64,000 bases of DNA from Euzebya sp. (GTDB lineage Bacteria > Actinomycetota > Nitriliruptoria > Euzebyales > Euzebyaceae). Position numbers and translations under genes: made by a program. Of the stretch, positions 52,507 through 61,031 are shown piece after piece. The DNA lies in NCBI RefSeq assembly GCF_964222135.1, contig NZ_CAXQBR010000067.1, positions 86,407 through 150,406 of the forward strand, written 5' to 3'. Position 1 is the stretch's first letter, and every line of letters begins with the position of its first letter. The notes under the pieces were generated by a model. The model had not been told where the DNA came from. It worked only from the letters and a program-made list of their open reading frames with translations, and did not search any database.

Positions 52507-53285
52507 GCCACACCCATCCCGCCGTCGGAGCGGATGATCTCCCCCGTGACGCCGGGCGCCTCCCCGGATGCCAGGTAGACGTACGCACCGGCGTGGTCCG
52601 CGGGCGTCAGCGCCACCTGCAGGGGCGTGCGCTGGCGGATCCCCTCGGTCCGGCCGGGCCGGTCCTCCAGCCGGTCGCCGTGCTGGTCGAGCGCCCGCAG
52701 CCCGCGGAGGTCGGTCGCGACGGTCCCGCCCGGCGCGACGCCGTTGACCCGCACGTCGGGCGCGAGCTCGTGGCCGAGCTGGACGACCAGCCCGCGCAGG
52801 GCGTGCTTGGACGACACGTACAGCGCCCCTCCCCTCCCGGCGTAGAAGCTCGAGCTCGAGCACGTCACGACGATCGCCCCGCGGCTGTCCCGCAGCGGCT
52901 GGGCGGCGGCCCGGACCGCCAGCAGGACCGACTTGACGTTGGTCGCGTACGTCTCGTCGAAGGCCGCGTCGAAGACCTCGTCGTCGATGTCGGTCAGGTG
53001 GGTGTAGCCGTCGAAGACCCCCACGAACGTGCTGAGGGAGTCAACGCGGCCGAACGCGTCGACGGCGCGGGCCACCAGCGCGGCGTTGTCACCCGGATCG
53101 GTCGCGTCGCCCTGGACGGCCACCGCCCGATCGCCCAGCGCGCTCAGCTCGGCGCACTTGTCGCCGCTGCGCTCGAGGACCACCACCTGCGCCCCCTCGC
53201 GCAGGTAGGCCTCGACCACCCCCCGCCCGATGCCCGACCCGCCGCCGCTGACGAGCGCGACGTGGCCCTCCATCCGGCCGGTCAC
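52503..53285 (-). CDS. SDR resembling cis-dihydrodiol dehydrogenases
   Basis: A 260-residue SDR. VALVSGGGSGIGRGVVEAYLREGAQVVVLERS is the NAD-binding start. The segment LTDIDDEVFDAAFDETYATNVKSVLLAVRAAAQPL recalls the BphB/HcaB family of cis-dihydrodiol dehydrogenases. TCSSSSFYAGRGGALYVSSKHAL gives Ser, Tyr-x3-Lys. It follows the dioxygenase genes directly, so oxidation of the dihydrodiol product back to a catechol-type ring is the natural role. It overlaps the unknown 91-residue protein gene (ATGA) and the aldolase gene (GTGA). Confidence 0.85.
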   Translation of the reverse strand: MTGRMEGHVALVSGGGSGIGRGVVEAYLREGAQVVVLERSGDKCAELSALGDRAVAVQGDATDPGDNAALVARAVDAFGRVDSLSTFVGVFDGYTHLTDIDDEVFDAAFDETYATNVKSVLLAVRAAAQPLRDSRGAIVVTCSSSSFYAGRGGALYVSSKHALRGLVVQLGHELAPDVRVNGVAPGGTVATDLRGLRALDQHGDRLEDRPGRTEGIRQRTPLQVALTPADHAGAYVYLASGEAPGVTGEIIRSDGGMGVA

Positions 53286-53557
53286 CGACCCTCCTCCTGC
53301 GCCGACGCGACGTCGTCGTCCCCCTCGGGACCGAAGGGGGTCTCCATGAAGGCGGTGAAGGTCGCGGGCGTCTGCCAGGTGAGGGATTCGAGCTCGACGG
53401 GATCCAGCCGGATCGACCGGCCGAGCCGCGGGGAGGTGATCTCGAGCCGGACGCCGTTGTGGGTGTGGACCCGCTGGACGTGCACGACGGCGAACTCGTT
53501 GGCCAGCTCCTGCAGCGGGCCGTCGGTCGCCGGGGCCTCCGGCCGGCCGTCGCTCAC
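53282..53557 (-). CDS. uncharacterised 91-residue protein in the dioxygenase operon
   Basis: GTG at 53557 overlaps the dioxygenase beta-subunit stop, and the end overlaps the SDR start, so it is translated with both. The core LQELANEFAVVHVQRVHTHNGVRLEITSPRLGRSIRLDPVELESLTWQTPATFTAFM looks like a small beta-sandwich with conserved tryptophan and is not low-complexity. I recognise no family. It has no cysteines, so it is not a Rieske ferredoxin. An accessory or substrate-interaction protein of the oxygenase is possible. Confidence 0.72.
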   Translation of the reverse strand: MSDGRPEAPATDGPLQELANEFAVVHVQRVHTHNGVRLEITSPRLGRSIRLDPVELESLTWQTPATFTAFMETPFGPEGDDDVASAQEEGR

Positions 53558-54096
53558 AGGAACACCGCCAGGTTCTGGGTCCGCAGGACGGACTCGTCGA
53601 GCCACACCTCGCGGTGGGCCAGCCGCAGGGCGCCGTCGACCTGGCGCAGCAGGTCGCGGCGGGCGCACGAGATCAGGTCCGGCTCGTGGACGTCGCCGCG
53701 GCTGCGGAACAGCAGCAGGTTGCTGATCGCGGTGACCGCGTCGTCGCCGGTCTGCCAGCAGCGGATGCCCGAGAGGTGGCGACGGGTCCGCGACGGGGGG
53801 TCCTCCGCCCACGCGTGCTCGGTGTCGAACCGCTCGACGCGCTTGCGGAGGGAGTACATGTCCTCGTCGAAGTGGCTCATCGCCGACGTGCTGGTCGCCA
53901 GCGTGTGGCCGGTGGTCACCCGGACGGGCACCAGGTACCGGATGTCCGGCTCGAGCAGCGCCAGCCACTCGTGGTGGGCCCGACGATCGAGCAGCGCCGC
54001 CTCGTCGACCAGGAAGTCGACGACCCGGTGGTGGCGCTCGTCCGCACCGGGGATGCGGACGTGGTGGGCATCGAGGTCGGTGGTGTCGAAGGTCAT
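53554..54096 (-). CDS. ring-hydroxylating dioxygenase beta subunit
   Basis: A 180-residue protein of the ring-hydroxylating dioxygenase beta family (NTF2-like cone). RVVDFLVDEAALLDRRAHHEWLALLEPDIRYLVPVRVT is the classical beginning. SHFDEDMYSLRKRVERFDTEHAWAEDPPSRTRRHLSGIR is the family signature region. It forms the alpha3beta3 core with the upstream alpha subunit. ATG at 54096 is preferred, with GTGAGG upstream and 10 bases from the alpha stop; a longer frame adds residues without similarity. Its stop overlaps the next gene. Confidence 0.92.
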   Translation of the reverse strand: MTFDTTDLDAHHVRIPGADERHHRVVDFLVDEAALLDRRAHHEWLALLEPDIRYLVPVRVTTGHTLATSTSAMSHFDEDMYSLRKRVERFDTEHAWAEDPPSRTRRHLSGIRCWQTGDDAVTAISNLLLFRSRGDVHEPDLISCARRDLLRQVDGALRLAHREVWLDESVLRTQNLAVFL

Positions 54097-54106
54097 CGGC
54101 TGCGCC

Positions 54107-55483
54107 TCACGCGAGGGTGTCGGTCCGGCCAATCACGCCGGCGTCCGCCGCCGCGGTTCCGGTGGGCGTGTCGTCGGCCATGTAGTCGGCCCAGAGGTCC
54201 AGGAGGGCGCGCTGGTTGTGCTCGCTGAACCCGGTGTAGGCGCGTCCAGGGGCGGGCCAGTCGATCGGGGGGGACACGTCACGTCCGTCCCGGGTCCAGC
54301 CCATCCGGTTGTACAGGTTGAGCGACTGGGCCAGCTGCCCCCGCGCGACGTGGGTGATCGAGGTCCAGTTCTCGACATCGTCCTGCTCGAACATGCCGGA
54401 TGAGCCGAAGCACATCAGGTACGCCTTGTAGGACGCGTCCTTGTACCACTGCGGCGCGTCGGCGGCGACGGCGAACCAGGACAGCACCTCGGTCTCCGTC
54501 GCGCTGATCGGGTGCCACTGCCGGACCGAGATGAAGGGGACGACCAGCCCCTCGTCGTCCACGACGGGCCAGTTGTGCACGAAGCTGAGGTTCGGCAGGA
54601 CCGTGGCCGCCGACGGCATGAAGCCCGCCGCACCGGCCATCTTCTGCTGCGCGGGGTCCCAGTGCGCCAGCATCCGGTCGATCATCTCGTCGGGGTAGCC
54701 GATGTAGCGCAGGTTCTCGCGGGCGTCGTCGGTCGGGAGCTTGTACGTCGTCCCCCCGCCGGTGCCGGCGAAGTACAGCGCCCCCTCCTTGCGCTTGGCG
54801 GCCTTCGGCGCGCTGAACAGGTCGATGTCGACGACGCTCGCGTGGGTGTGCGGGGTGTGGTAGGTGTCGCCAGAGAAGTTCTCGGCGCCGATCTTCCAGT
54901 TGGCCTTGACGCGGAACCGCTGCGGCCCGCGGAGCTCGGCGCCCGCCGGGCTCTGGTCCAGGTAGAAGTCCATGTAGAACTCGAACCCGCCCAGGTAGTC
55001 GTGGAGGTCCGGCGCCCCCTCGTCGAGGGTGGCGAAGATCATGCCCGCGTGGGTGTCGACGCGCGGGGGGCTGACCAGCCGCACGCCCTTGCGCCGCAGG
55101 CCCTCCTCCCCGCCGTAGGCGTCGCGGTGGAACGGGACGCCAGCGAGCTCGCCGGTGTTGGCGTAGGTCCACGCGTGGTACGGGCAGCGGAAGTGCGAGG
55201 CGTTGCCGACCTCGGCCCGGCAGACCTGCATGCCGCGGTGGAGGCACATGTTCAACAGGACCTGCACGGCGCCGGTCTCGTCGCGGACGACGATGAAGGA
55301 GTCGTCGACGATCCGGCGGACGACGTAGTCGCCCGGGTCCGGGATCTCGGACTCGTGGGCCAGGAACATCCACGCACGACCGAACACCCGACGGGTCTCC
55401 AGCTCGAAGAGCTCGGGGTCGGTGTAGACCCCCGCGGGGATCAGCCCCCGGCGGATGTCGCTGAGGATCGAGTCGAGGTTCAT
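54107..55483 (-). CDS. ring-hydroxylating dioxygenase alpha subunit
   Basis: A 458-residue Rieske dioxygenase large subunit that incorporates both oxygen atoms of O2 into a ring. Rieske ligands are C80-L-H82 (NMCLHRGMQV) and C100-x2-H103 (FRCPYHAWTY). The catalytic mononuclear iron site is in GAENFSGDTYHTPHTHAS, with the bridging Asp and the two His. FGRAWMFLAHESEIPDPGDYVV and the VSWFAVAADAPQ-like C-terminal region are typical of the biphenyl/naphthalene/phthalate-type families. ATG at 55483 has AGGAG. No ferredoxin or reductase gene lies in the window, so electron transfer partners must come from elsewhere. The substrate is unknown. Confidence 0.93.
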   Translation of the reverse strand: MNLDSILSDIRRGLIPAGVYTDPELFELETRRVFGRAWMFLAHESEIPDPGDYVVRRIVDDSFIVVRDETGAVQVLLNMCLHRGMQVCRAEVGNASHFRCPYHAWTYANTGELAGVPFHRDAYGGEEGLRRKGVRLVSPPRVDTHAGMIFATLDEGAPDLHDYLGGFEFYMDFYLDQSPAGAELRGPQRFRVKANWKIGAENFSGDTYHTPHTHASVVDIDLFSAPKAAKRKEGALYFAGTGGGTTYKLPTDDARENLRYIGYPDEMIDRMLAHWDPAQQKMAGAAGFMPSAATVLPNLSFVHNWPVVDDEGLVVPFISVRQWHPISATETEVLSWFAVAADAPQWYKDASYKAYLMCFGSSGMFEQDDVENWTSITHVARGQLAQSLNLYNRMGWTRDGRDVSPPIDWPAPGRAYTGFSEHNQRALLDLWADYMADDTPTGTAAADAGVIGRTDTLA

Positions 55484-55653
55484 GCCATCGCACTCCTGTG
55501 TCGGTCCTCCGACGCTACGAGCCCCGCAGTCATAGGACAAAGTCAAAGAAGTCGATAGTCACATAGTCGATCGGTTATGGGAACTCAGCGCGGTCCGTGG
55601 TCGGCTAGCCTTCGCCGCCGAGCTCGTCCGGCACCACGAGACGGCGTCACGAC
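55484..55653. promoter_or_regulatory. divergent promoter region with repeated AGTC elements
   Basis: The region between the dioxygenase operon and the iclR gene carries five AGTC elements at 55528, 55541, 55550, 55557 and 55565, including the near-repeat AGTCGAT at 55550 and 55565. The stretch is more AT-rich than its surroundings. Such clustered half-sites are a plausible binding region for the IclR protein encoded to the right. No precise promoter can be assigned. Confidence 0.4.
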
Positions 55654-56451
55654 ATGACCGACCAGCGCGACACGACCTCCCACTCCCGACCCCCGCCGGC
55701 GTACCCGATCGCGTCGGTCGACAGCGCGCTCCGCCTGCTGCTGCTCTTCCGCACCCGGCGTGAGTGGCGGCTCTCCGACATGGCCCACGAGCTCGACGTC
55801 GCGGACTCGACCGCGCACCGGTTGACGGCCATGCTCGAGTACCACGGGTTCCTCAGCCGGATGCCCCAGACGAAGGCCTACCGGATCGGCCCGAGCGTCC
55901 TCGCCCTCAGCCGCCACTCCGTCGGCGCCTCGGAGCTGCGGGCGGTGCTCCACCCCTTCCTCACCGAGATCGTGGAGGAGGAGGGGGAGACGGTCAGCCT
56001 GGGCGTGCTCGAGGGGACCGACATCCACTACGTCGACGCGGTCGAGAGCGACGCGGTCCTCCGGGTGGGGAACCGCACCGGGATGCGGATCCCCGCCCAC
56101 TGCACATCGGCCGGCAAGGTGCTGCTGGCGGAGCTGCCGGACGACCAGGTCCGGGCGCTCTACCCCGACCCGTCGCTGCCCACGGTGACGGCGCGCTCGA
56201 TCGACACCAGGGAGGCGCTGCTCACCGAGATCGCGGCCACCCGCCGCAACGGGTTCGCGACCAGCGTGGCAGCCAGCGAGGACGGGATCGCCTCGCTCGC
56301 GGTCGCGGTCCGGGACCGGGGCGGCCGCGCCGTCGCCGCCGCGGCCCTGGCGGCACCGCTCGCGCGCTGGCAGGCGTGGGACCAGGCGGCCGTCGCCGAC
56401 CGCATGCGACGGGTCCTCGAGCCGGCCGCGGACCTCCTCGTGGGCGACTGA
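55654..56451 (+). CDS. IclR-family transcriptional regulator
   Basis: A 265-residue regulator. The winged helix is SVDSALRLLLLFRTRREWRLSDMAHELDVADSTAHRLTAMLEYHGFLSRMPQTKAYRIG. The effector domain has GVLEGTDIHYVDAVESDAVLRVGNRTGMRIPAHCTSAGKVLLAELP and FATSVAASEDGIASLAVAVRD, the standard ligand-pocket motifs of IclR proteins controlling aromatic-acid catabolism. It is divergent from the dioxygenase operon and lies 5 bases ahead of the FAD monooxygenase gene, so both arms are likely targets. Confidence 0.9.
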   Translation: MTDQRDTTSHSRPPPAYPIASVDSALRLLLLFRTRREWRLSDMAHELDVADSTAHRLTAMLEYHGFLSRMPQTKAYRIGPSVLALSRHSVGASELRAVLHPFLTEIVEEEGETVSLGVLEGTDIHYVDAVESDAVLRVGNRTGMRIPAHCTSAGKVLLAELPDDQVRALYPDPSLPTVTARSIDTREALLTEIAATRRNGFATSVAASEDGIASLAVAVRDRGGRAVAAAALAAPLARWQAWDQAAVADRMRRVLEPAADLLVGD

Positions 56452-56456
56452 CGTGG

Positions 56457-57659
56457 GTGGCTGACGCGCCGAGCCCCGACCCCGTCGTCGACGACCTGCC
56501 GGAGCGGGCCGAGGTCCTGGTGGTCGGGGCGGGGCCCGCCGGCGTCACGGCCGCGCTGGCGCTCGCGCGAGCCGGGATCGACCCGCTGGTGATCGACCGG
56601 CGTCCGGGGCCCGGCGGGCAGACCCGGGCGGTGTGGATCCAGCCCGGCAGCCTCGAGATCTGGCACCACCTCGGCGTGGCCGACGCGATCGTCGCGCAGG
56701 CGCAGGAGATCCGCGGGATCGCTGTCCACGGTCGACGTCGCGACATGGCCTGGCTGCCCCTCGACGAGCCGGACCTGTCCGTCCACCGCCCCGTGCTGCT
56801 CGACCAGCCGTCGACCGAGGCGGCGCTCCTCGCCGGGCTCGACCGCGCGGGCATCCGCGTCCGCTGGGGGTGGCGGTTCGCCGAGCTCCGCCGCCCGCTG
56901 CGGGCCGGCGCGCACGCCGCCACGGTCGAGGCCGGGCCGCGTCGCCGTGTCGTCCGGTGCCGGGAGGTCGTCGCGGCGGACGGGTCGCACAGCGCGGTGC
57001 GGGCCGCGCTCGGCCTGCGGATGACCGGCCACACCTACCCCCGGGTGCTCTACGTCGCCGACCTCACCGCCGACCTGGCGGTGGAGCGCGACCGCGCCCA
57101 CGTGCTGCTCGCCGGCGACGGCGCGCACGCCCTCCTGCCGCTGCCCCGCGATCGCTGGCGCCTCGCGGGGACCGCGCCGGCCTGCGACGAGGACGACCTC
57201 CGGAGCCAGGCGACGACCGCGGTGCGCCGCCTCGGCGGCGACCTCCGGTCCCTCGACGCCGCCAGCACCCACCAGGCGCACCGTCGGATCCTCGACTCGT
57301 TCCGGCACCCCGGCATCAGCCTCGTCGGCGACGCCGCCCACCTGCACAGCCCGGTGGGCGGGCAGGGCATGAACCTGGCCGTCGCCGACGGCCACGCGAT
57401 CGGCGGCGCCGTCGCGGACGCCCTGCGCGGGACGGACCGCCGGGCCGTCGAGGAGGCCGCCGCGCGGCGACGGCGCGCGGCGGTGCGGGCGCTGCGGACG
57501 ACCGACGTGATGTTCCGGGTCCAGACCGCACCCGGTCGGGCCGCCGCGCTGGTGCGACCCCTCGCGTTCCGCGGGCTGTCCGCGGTGACCGCGCGCAGCC
57601 GCACGGCCCGTCGGGTGCTGTTCCGCTCGGTCAGCCAGGTACCCCGCCCGGGGCGGTGA
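56457..57659 (+). CDS. FAD-dependent aromatic-type monooxygenase
   Basis: A 400-residue class A flavoprotein monooxygenase. EVLVVGAGPAGVTAALALARAGIDPLVIDRRPG is the GxGxxG FAD motif. RCREVVAADGSHSAVRAALG is the DG motif, and GISLVGDAAHLHSPVGGQGMNLAVADGHAIG the GD motif. The family (UbiH/MhpA/PheA type) hydroxylates phenolic or related rings with NAD(P)H and O2. It is shorter than MhpA because the thioredoxin-like C-terminal domain is absent. The GTG at 56457 is close behind iclR and they probably form one transcript. It converges with the citrate-synthase-like gene. Confidence 0.88.
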   Translation: MADAPSPDPVVDDLPERAEVLVVGAGPAGVTAALALARAGIDPLVIDRRPGPGGQTRAVWIQPGSLEIWHHLGVADAIVAQAQEIRGIAVHGRRRDMAWLPLDEPDLSVHRPVLLDQPSTEAALLAGLDRAGIRVRWGWRFAELRRPLRAGAHAATVEAGPRRRVVRCREVVAADGSHSAVRAALGLRMTGHTYPRVLYVADLTADLAVERDRAHVLLAGDGAHALLPLPRDRWRLAGTAPACDEDDLRSQATTAVRRLGGDLRSLDAASTHQAHRRILDSFRHPGISLVGDAAHLHSPVGGQGMNLAVADGHAIGGAVADALRGTDRRAVEEAAARRRRAAVRALRTTDVMFRVQTAPGRAAALVRPLAFRGLSAVTARSRTARRVLFRSVSQVPRPGR

Positions 57660-57677
57660 CAGCCCGCGGCGGGGGCG

Positions 57678-58451
57678 TCACGCCGAACCGCCGGGCGGCT
57701 CCTCGAGCGCGTGCTGGGTGACCTCGCGCTCCGCGCGCACCCACATCTCGCGCGCGATGGGCGTCGTCTGCTCCTCGAGGACGTGGCCGACCAGACCGGC
57801 CGCCCGGCCGATGAGCGCCAGGCCGCGCTCGGAGCCCGCCGGCAGGTCCAGCTCGCAGGCGAGGGCACCGATCGCGCCCGTGGCGTTCACGGGCAGGTGC
57901 CGGCCGATCGCCCGGCTGGCAGCCTCGCCGATCTGCTTCATCGTCTGGACGTACCACCCGTCCAGGCCGTGCTCGGCGGCGAGGGCCCAGAGCCGCTCGG
58001 CGCGCGGGTCGACCGGGTCGTGGACGGGGTGGCCGATGCCGGGTACCGGTCGACGCGCCGCCCGCCGCGACGCGACGACCCGGTCCGCCGGGTCGTCACC
58101 CCCGTCAGCGCGCGCCTCCCGCAGCATCGCCGACACAGCCTCCGCCGACCCGCCGAACACGTCGCCCAGTCCGAGCAGGCCGGCGGCGACGGCACCCTGC
58201 AGCGCCTCCGGGGCGCCCAGGTGCGTGAGGCGGGCGACCATCGCGCTTGGCGTCAGGCCGTGCTCGAGCAGGGTGACGAGGAGCGCGTCGAAGACCGCCT
58301 CCTGCCCGGCGGTGGGCTCGCGACCGGTCAGGTGCAGGAACGTGGTCCAGGCGAAGGATCGACGACCGAGGACGTCCGCCGCCAGATCGCGGCCGCGGAC
58401 GAGCACCTGGTCGGGCGTGGACCACCCGAGGTCGGACCGGAGCTCAGCCAT
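57678..58451 (-). CDS. citrate synthase-like/citryl-CoA lyase family protein
   Basis: A 257-residue protein of the citrate synthase superfamily's short branch. RSFAWTTFLHLTGREPTAGQEAVFDALLVTLLEHGLTPSAMVARLT is the N-terminal helical block. PVPGIGHPVHDPVDPRAERLWALAAEHGL matches the PGxGHPvy-DPR motif. VNATGAIGALACELDLP carries a variant of the catalytic DG region. It is far shorter than true citrate synthase (about 430 residues) and corresponds to lyases that cleave or form 3-hydroxy-3-carboxyacyl-CoA thioesters. Its start overlaps the CoA-transferase stop region by 8 bases, indicating coupled function on a CoA ester. Confidence 0.83.
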   Translation of the reverse strand: MAELRSDLGWSTPDQVLVRGRDLAADVLGRRSFAWTTFLHLTGREPTAGQEAVFDALLVTLLEHGLTPSAMVARLTHLGAPEALQGAVAAGLLGLGDVFGGSAEAVSAMLREARADGGDDPADRVVASRRAARRPVPGIGHPVHDPVDPRAERLWALAAEHGLDGWYVQTMKQIGEAASRAIGRHLPVNATGAIGALACELDLPAGSERGLALIGRAAGLVGHVLEEQTTPIAREMWVRAEREVTQHALEEPPGGSA

Positions 58452-59601
58452 GGCGCACCTCCGCCTCGTCGAGCGCGCCGAGCACGTCGTCGGTGTCGGC
58501 GCCGAGCGCCGGCGGCGCGGTGTAGGTGGCCGGCCACGACCCGCGCCACGGCCGGTGCACGACGCGGACCGGCGCGCGCTGATCGGGCACGGGCAGCGCC
58601 GACGTCATGTCCAGGTGCGCGACGACGGGATCGTCCAGCGCCTCGCCCAGCGTGTGGACGGGGGCAGCGGGGACGTCCTCGGCCGCGAGGCGGGCGAGCC
58701 ACGCGTCCCGCGGCTGGCGGGCGAAGGCGGGGCGGAGCTCCGCCTCGAGCTCGTCGTAGGCGTCCACGCGATCCCCGTAGGTGAGGAAGCGGGGATCGCC
58801 CTCGAGCTCGGGCCGTCCGACGGCCCGCAGCAGCCCCTGCCAGAACTTGGTCGGGGTGGAGAGGTGCACGACCAGGGGCCGACCGTCACCACACACGAAC
58901 CCGTAGGACTGGGAGTGCCGCGGACGGGTACCCGGCGCCGGGCTGACCCCCGCGGCGAAGTAGTTCGTCACCGACTCCGCGAGGAAGTTGAGGCACGCCT
59001 CGATCATGGAGGTCCGGATGACCTGGCCACGCCCCGTGCGCTCGCGCTCGGCCAGCGCGGCCGACACCGCGACCGCGCTCAGGGCGCCGCAGATGGAGTC
59101 GGTCAGGGCGGGGCCGAGCGGGCGGGGGTCCTCGGTGCCGCTCGTCATCGACATCAGCCCGGTCAGCCCCTGCGCGACGGCGTCGTACATCGGGCGGTCC
59201 GCGCCGGGACCGTCCCCCGCGCCGGTGATCTCGCAGTACACGAGCCCCGGGTTGCCCTCGACCATCGCGTCGGCGTCGGCACCGAGCTTGGCCAGCGACG
59301 AAGGTCGGAAGTTCGTGACGAACGCCGCTGACGACGCCGCGAGCCGCGACAGCTGCGTGCGTCCCGCGGGGTCCCGGAGGTCGAGCACGACCGACCGCTT
59401 GTTCCGGTTGAACGCGGTGAAGCGGGGCGACGGGCCGGTCCCGTCCCACACGCGGAAGGGGTCTCCCTGGGGCGCCTCGACCTTGACGACCTCCGCACCG
59501 AGGTCGGCGAGGAGCATCGTGGCGTATGGGGCGGTGATGGCGGTGCCGAGCTCCACGACCCGCTGTCCGTGCAGCGGCCCGGCGGGCCCGTCCCCGCTCA
59601 C
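58444..59601 (-). CDS. CaiB/BaiF family (family III) CoA-transferase
   Basis: A 385-residue CoA-transferase. VVELGTAITAPYATMLLADLGAEVVKVEAPQGDPFR is the family start. NRNKRSVVLDLRDPAGR and PMYDAVAQGLTGLMSMTSG follow, the Asp of YDAVAQG being the catalytic aspartate region. The C-terminal segment PRDAWLARLAAEDVPAAPVHTLGEALDDPVV is typical. It would move CoA from one thioester to the substrate acid without ATP. It lies between the citrate-synthase-like lyase and the dehydrogenase-cupin gene with overlapping ends, so activation followed by C-C cleavage is the likely order. Confidence 0.9.
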   Translation of the reverse strand: MSGDGPAGPLHGQRVVELGTAITAPYATMLLADLGAEVVKVEAPQGDPFRVWDGTGPSPRFTAFNRNKRSVVLDLRDPAGRTQLSRLAASSAAFVTNFRPSSLAKLGADADAMVEGNPGLVYCEITGAGDGPGADRPMYDAVAQGLTGLMSMTSGTEDPRPLGPALTDSICGALSAVAVSAALAERERTGRGQVIRTSMIEACLNFLAESVTNYFAAGVSPAPGTRPRHSQSYGFVCGDGRPLVVHLSTPTKFWQGLLRAVGRPELEGDPRFLTYGDRVDAYDELEAELRPAFARQPRDAWLARLAAEDVPAAPVHTLGEALDDPVVAHLDMTSALPVPDQRAPVRVVHRPWRGSWPATYTAPPALGADTDDVLGALDEAEVRHG

Positions 59602-60989
59602 GCCCCCGCCTCGTCCGACACGATCTCGGTCGCGTAGTCGGCCATCAGGTCGGCGAAGACCTCCTGCGGGGGCGGCCCGCCGTGCTCACGGCCCGCCGCG
59701 GACAGCCGGTCGAAGTACTCCACGTACTGGTTCGGCGAGAAGGTGCACAGCAGCCGGGCCGGGACGTCACCGGGGTTCGAGAAGGTGTGGGGGACGTCGA
59801 CGGGGACCATCAGCCAGTCCCCCGGCCCGGCGACGACCTCCTCGTCGCCGTAGCGGATCAGCACCTGACCCTCGAGGACGTAGAAGCCCTCGTCGTGCTC
59901 GCGGTGGAGGTGCGGCGGGGGGTTGAAGGGACCGGGCGCGATGGTCAGCTCGGCCACCGCCAGACGTCCAGCGGTGGCGGTGCCCTCCTCCTTCCACGTG
60001 AGCGTCAGCGGGCCGATGCGGACGACCCGCCCCTCCCCCGCCGGAACCGGTGCCACCTGTGGGTCGTCTGCCATGTCCCTCTCCGTGCTCGTGTCGGTCT
60101 GTCGATGTGCGTCGCGCAGCAGGTCGGGCAGGGTGCCGACCTCACGGCTCCCGTGCCCGTCGGCGACCAGGGGGGCGACCGCAGCGCGGACGGCGTGGGC
60201 CTGCGGGAGGGGGACCCCGGCCTGGGCGGCGATGTCGAGGGCGAGGTCGAGGTCCTTCTGGACCGTGCGCAGGGTCCCCGCCCCCACGGACACCGAGGCG
60301 TCCACGTACTGCGGTGCGAGGAAGTCGTGGATGGCGGCACCCGACGGGCTGGCGCGCAGGGCCGCCAGGAAGGCGCGCGCGTCCACGCCGTCGGCCTCGG
60401 CGAGCAGCAGCGCCTCCGCGGTCGCCTGGTTGAGGGCGAACAGGACGGTGTTGAGCGCCACCTTCATGGTCGTCGCCCGACCGAGCGGACCGACGTGGAG
60501 GGGCTGGCCGAGGTGGGTGAGGAGCGGCTCGGCCCGGTCGTGGACCGACCGGTCGCCGCCGGTCAGCAGCGTCAGCTCGCCGCGCCGGGCGCGGGCGGGC
60601 GTGCCGGCCACCGGGCACTCGAGGAGCGCAGCGCCGAGGCCGGCCACGCGGGGCGCCAGGCGGTCCACGAGGGCCGGTCCGGTGGTGCCCAGGTCGATGA
60701 GCAGCCCACCGCGCCGCAGACCGGCCAGCAGCCCGTCGGACCCGGTGCAGACCGCGTGCAGCGCGTCGACGTCGGCCACGCAGGTGAGGATCACGTCGCA
60801 GGTGGCGGCGACCTCTCGCGGCGTCGACGCCGTGCGGGCACCACGTGCGGCCGCCAGGTCCTCCGCGACGTCGGACGTCCGGTTGTAGACCATGAGCCCG
60901 ACGCCCCGGTCGAGGAGCCGCTCGGCGACCGCCATGCCCATCGCGCCGAGGCCGACGAGCCCCACCGAGACGCCGTCGACTCCGTCCAC
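59598..60989 (-). CDS. HIBADH-type dehydrogenase fused to a cupin
   Basis: A 463-residue open frame covering two domains. Residues 1 to about 290 form a beta-hydroxyacid (3-hydroxyisobutyrate) dehydrogenase: VGLVGLGAMGMAVAERLLDRGV, LLECPVAGTPARARRGELTLLTGG and RATTMKVALNTVLFALNQA with the catalytic Lys. Residues from about 305 are a single cupin, with PPPHLHREHDEGFYVLEGQVLIRYGDEE and VPVDVPHTFSNPGDVPARLL holding the metal ligands. The joint includes an internal ATG (MADDPQ) preceded by GGAGAGGG, so the cupin may also be made alone. The GTG at 60989 follows GGAGG. It overlaps the CoA-transferase gene by four bases. Confidence 0.82.
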   Translation of the reverse strand: MDGVDGVSVGLVGLGAMGMAVAERLLDRGVGLMVYNRTSDVAEDLAAARGARTASTPREVAATCDVILTCVADVDALHAVCTGSDGLLAGLRRGGLLIDLGTTGPALVDRLAPRVAGLGAALLECPVAGTPARARRGELTLLTGGDRSVHDRAEPLLTHLGQPLHVGPLGRATTMKVALNTVLFALNQATAEALLLAEADGVDARAFLAALRASPSGAAIHDFLAPQYVDASVSVGAGTLRTVQKDLDLALDIAAQAGVPLPQAHAVRAAVAPLVADGHGSREVGTLPDLLRDAHRQTDTSTERDMADDPQVAPVPAGEGRVVRIGPLTLTWKEEGTATAGRLAVAELTIAPGPFNPPPHLHREHDEGFYVLEGQVLIRYGDEEVVAGPGDWLMVPVDVPHTFSNPGDVPARLLCTFSPNQYVEYFDRLSAAGREHGGPPPQEVFADLMADYATEIVSDEAGA

Positions 60990-61031
60990 CGATCCTCCGT
61001 CCTTGACGTCCTCCGAACAGTGGGGCAGACT

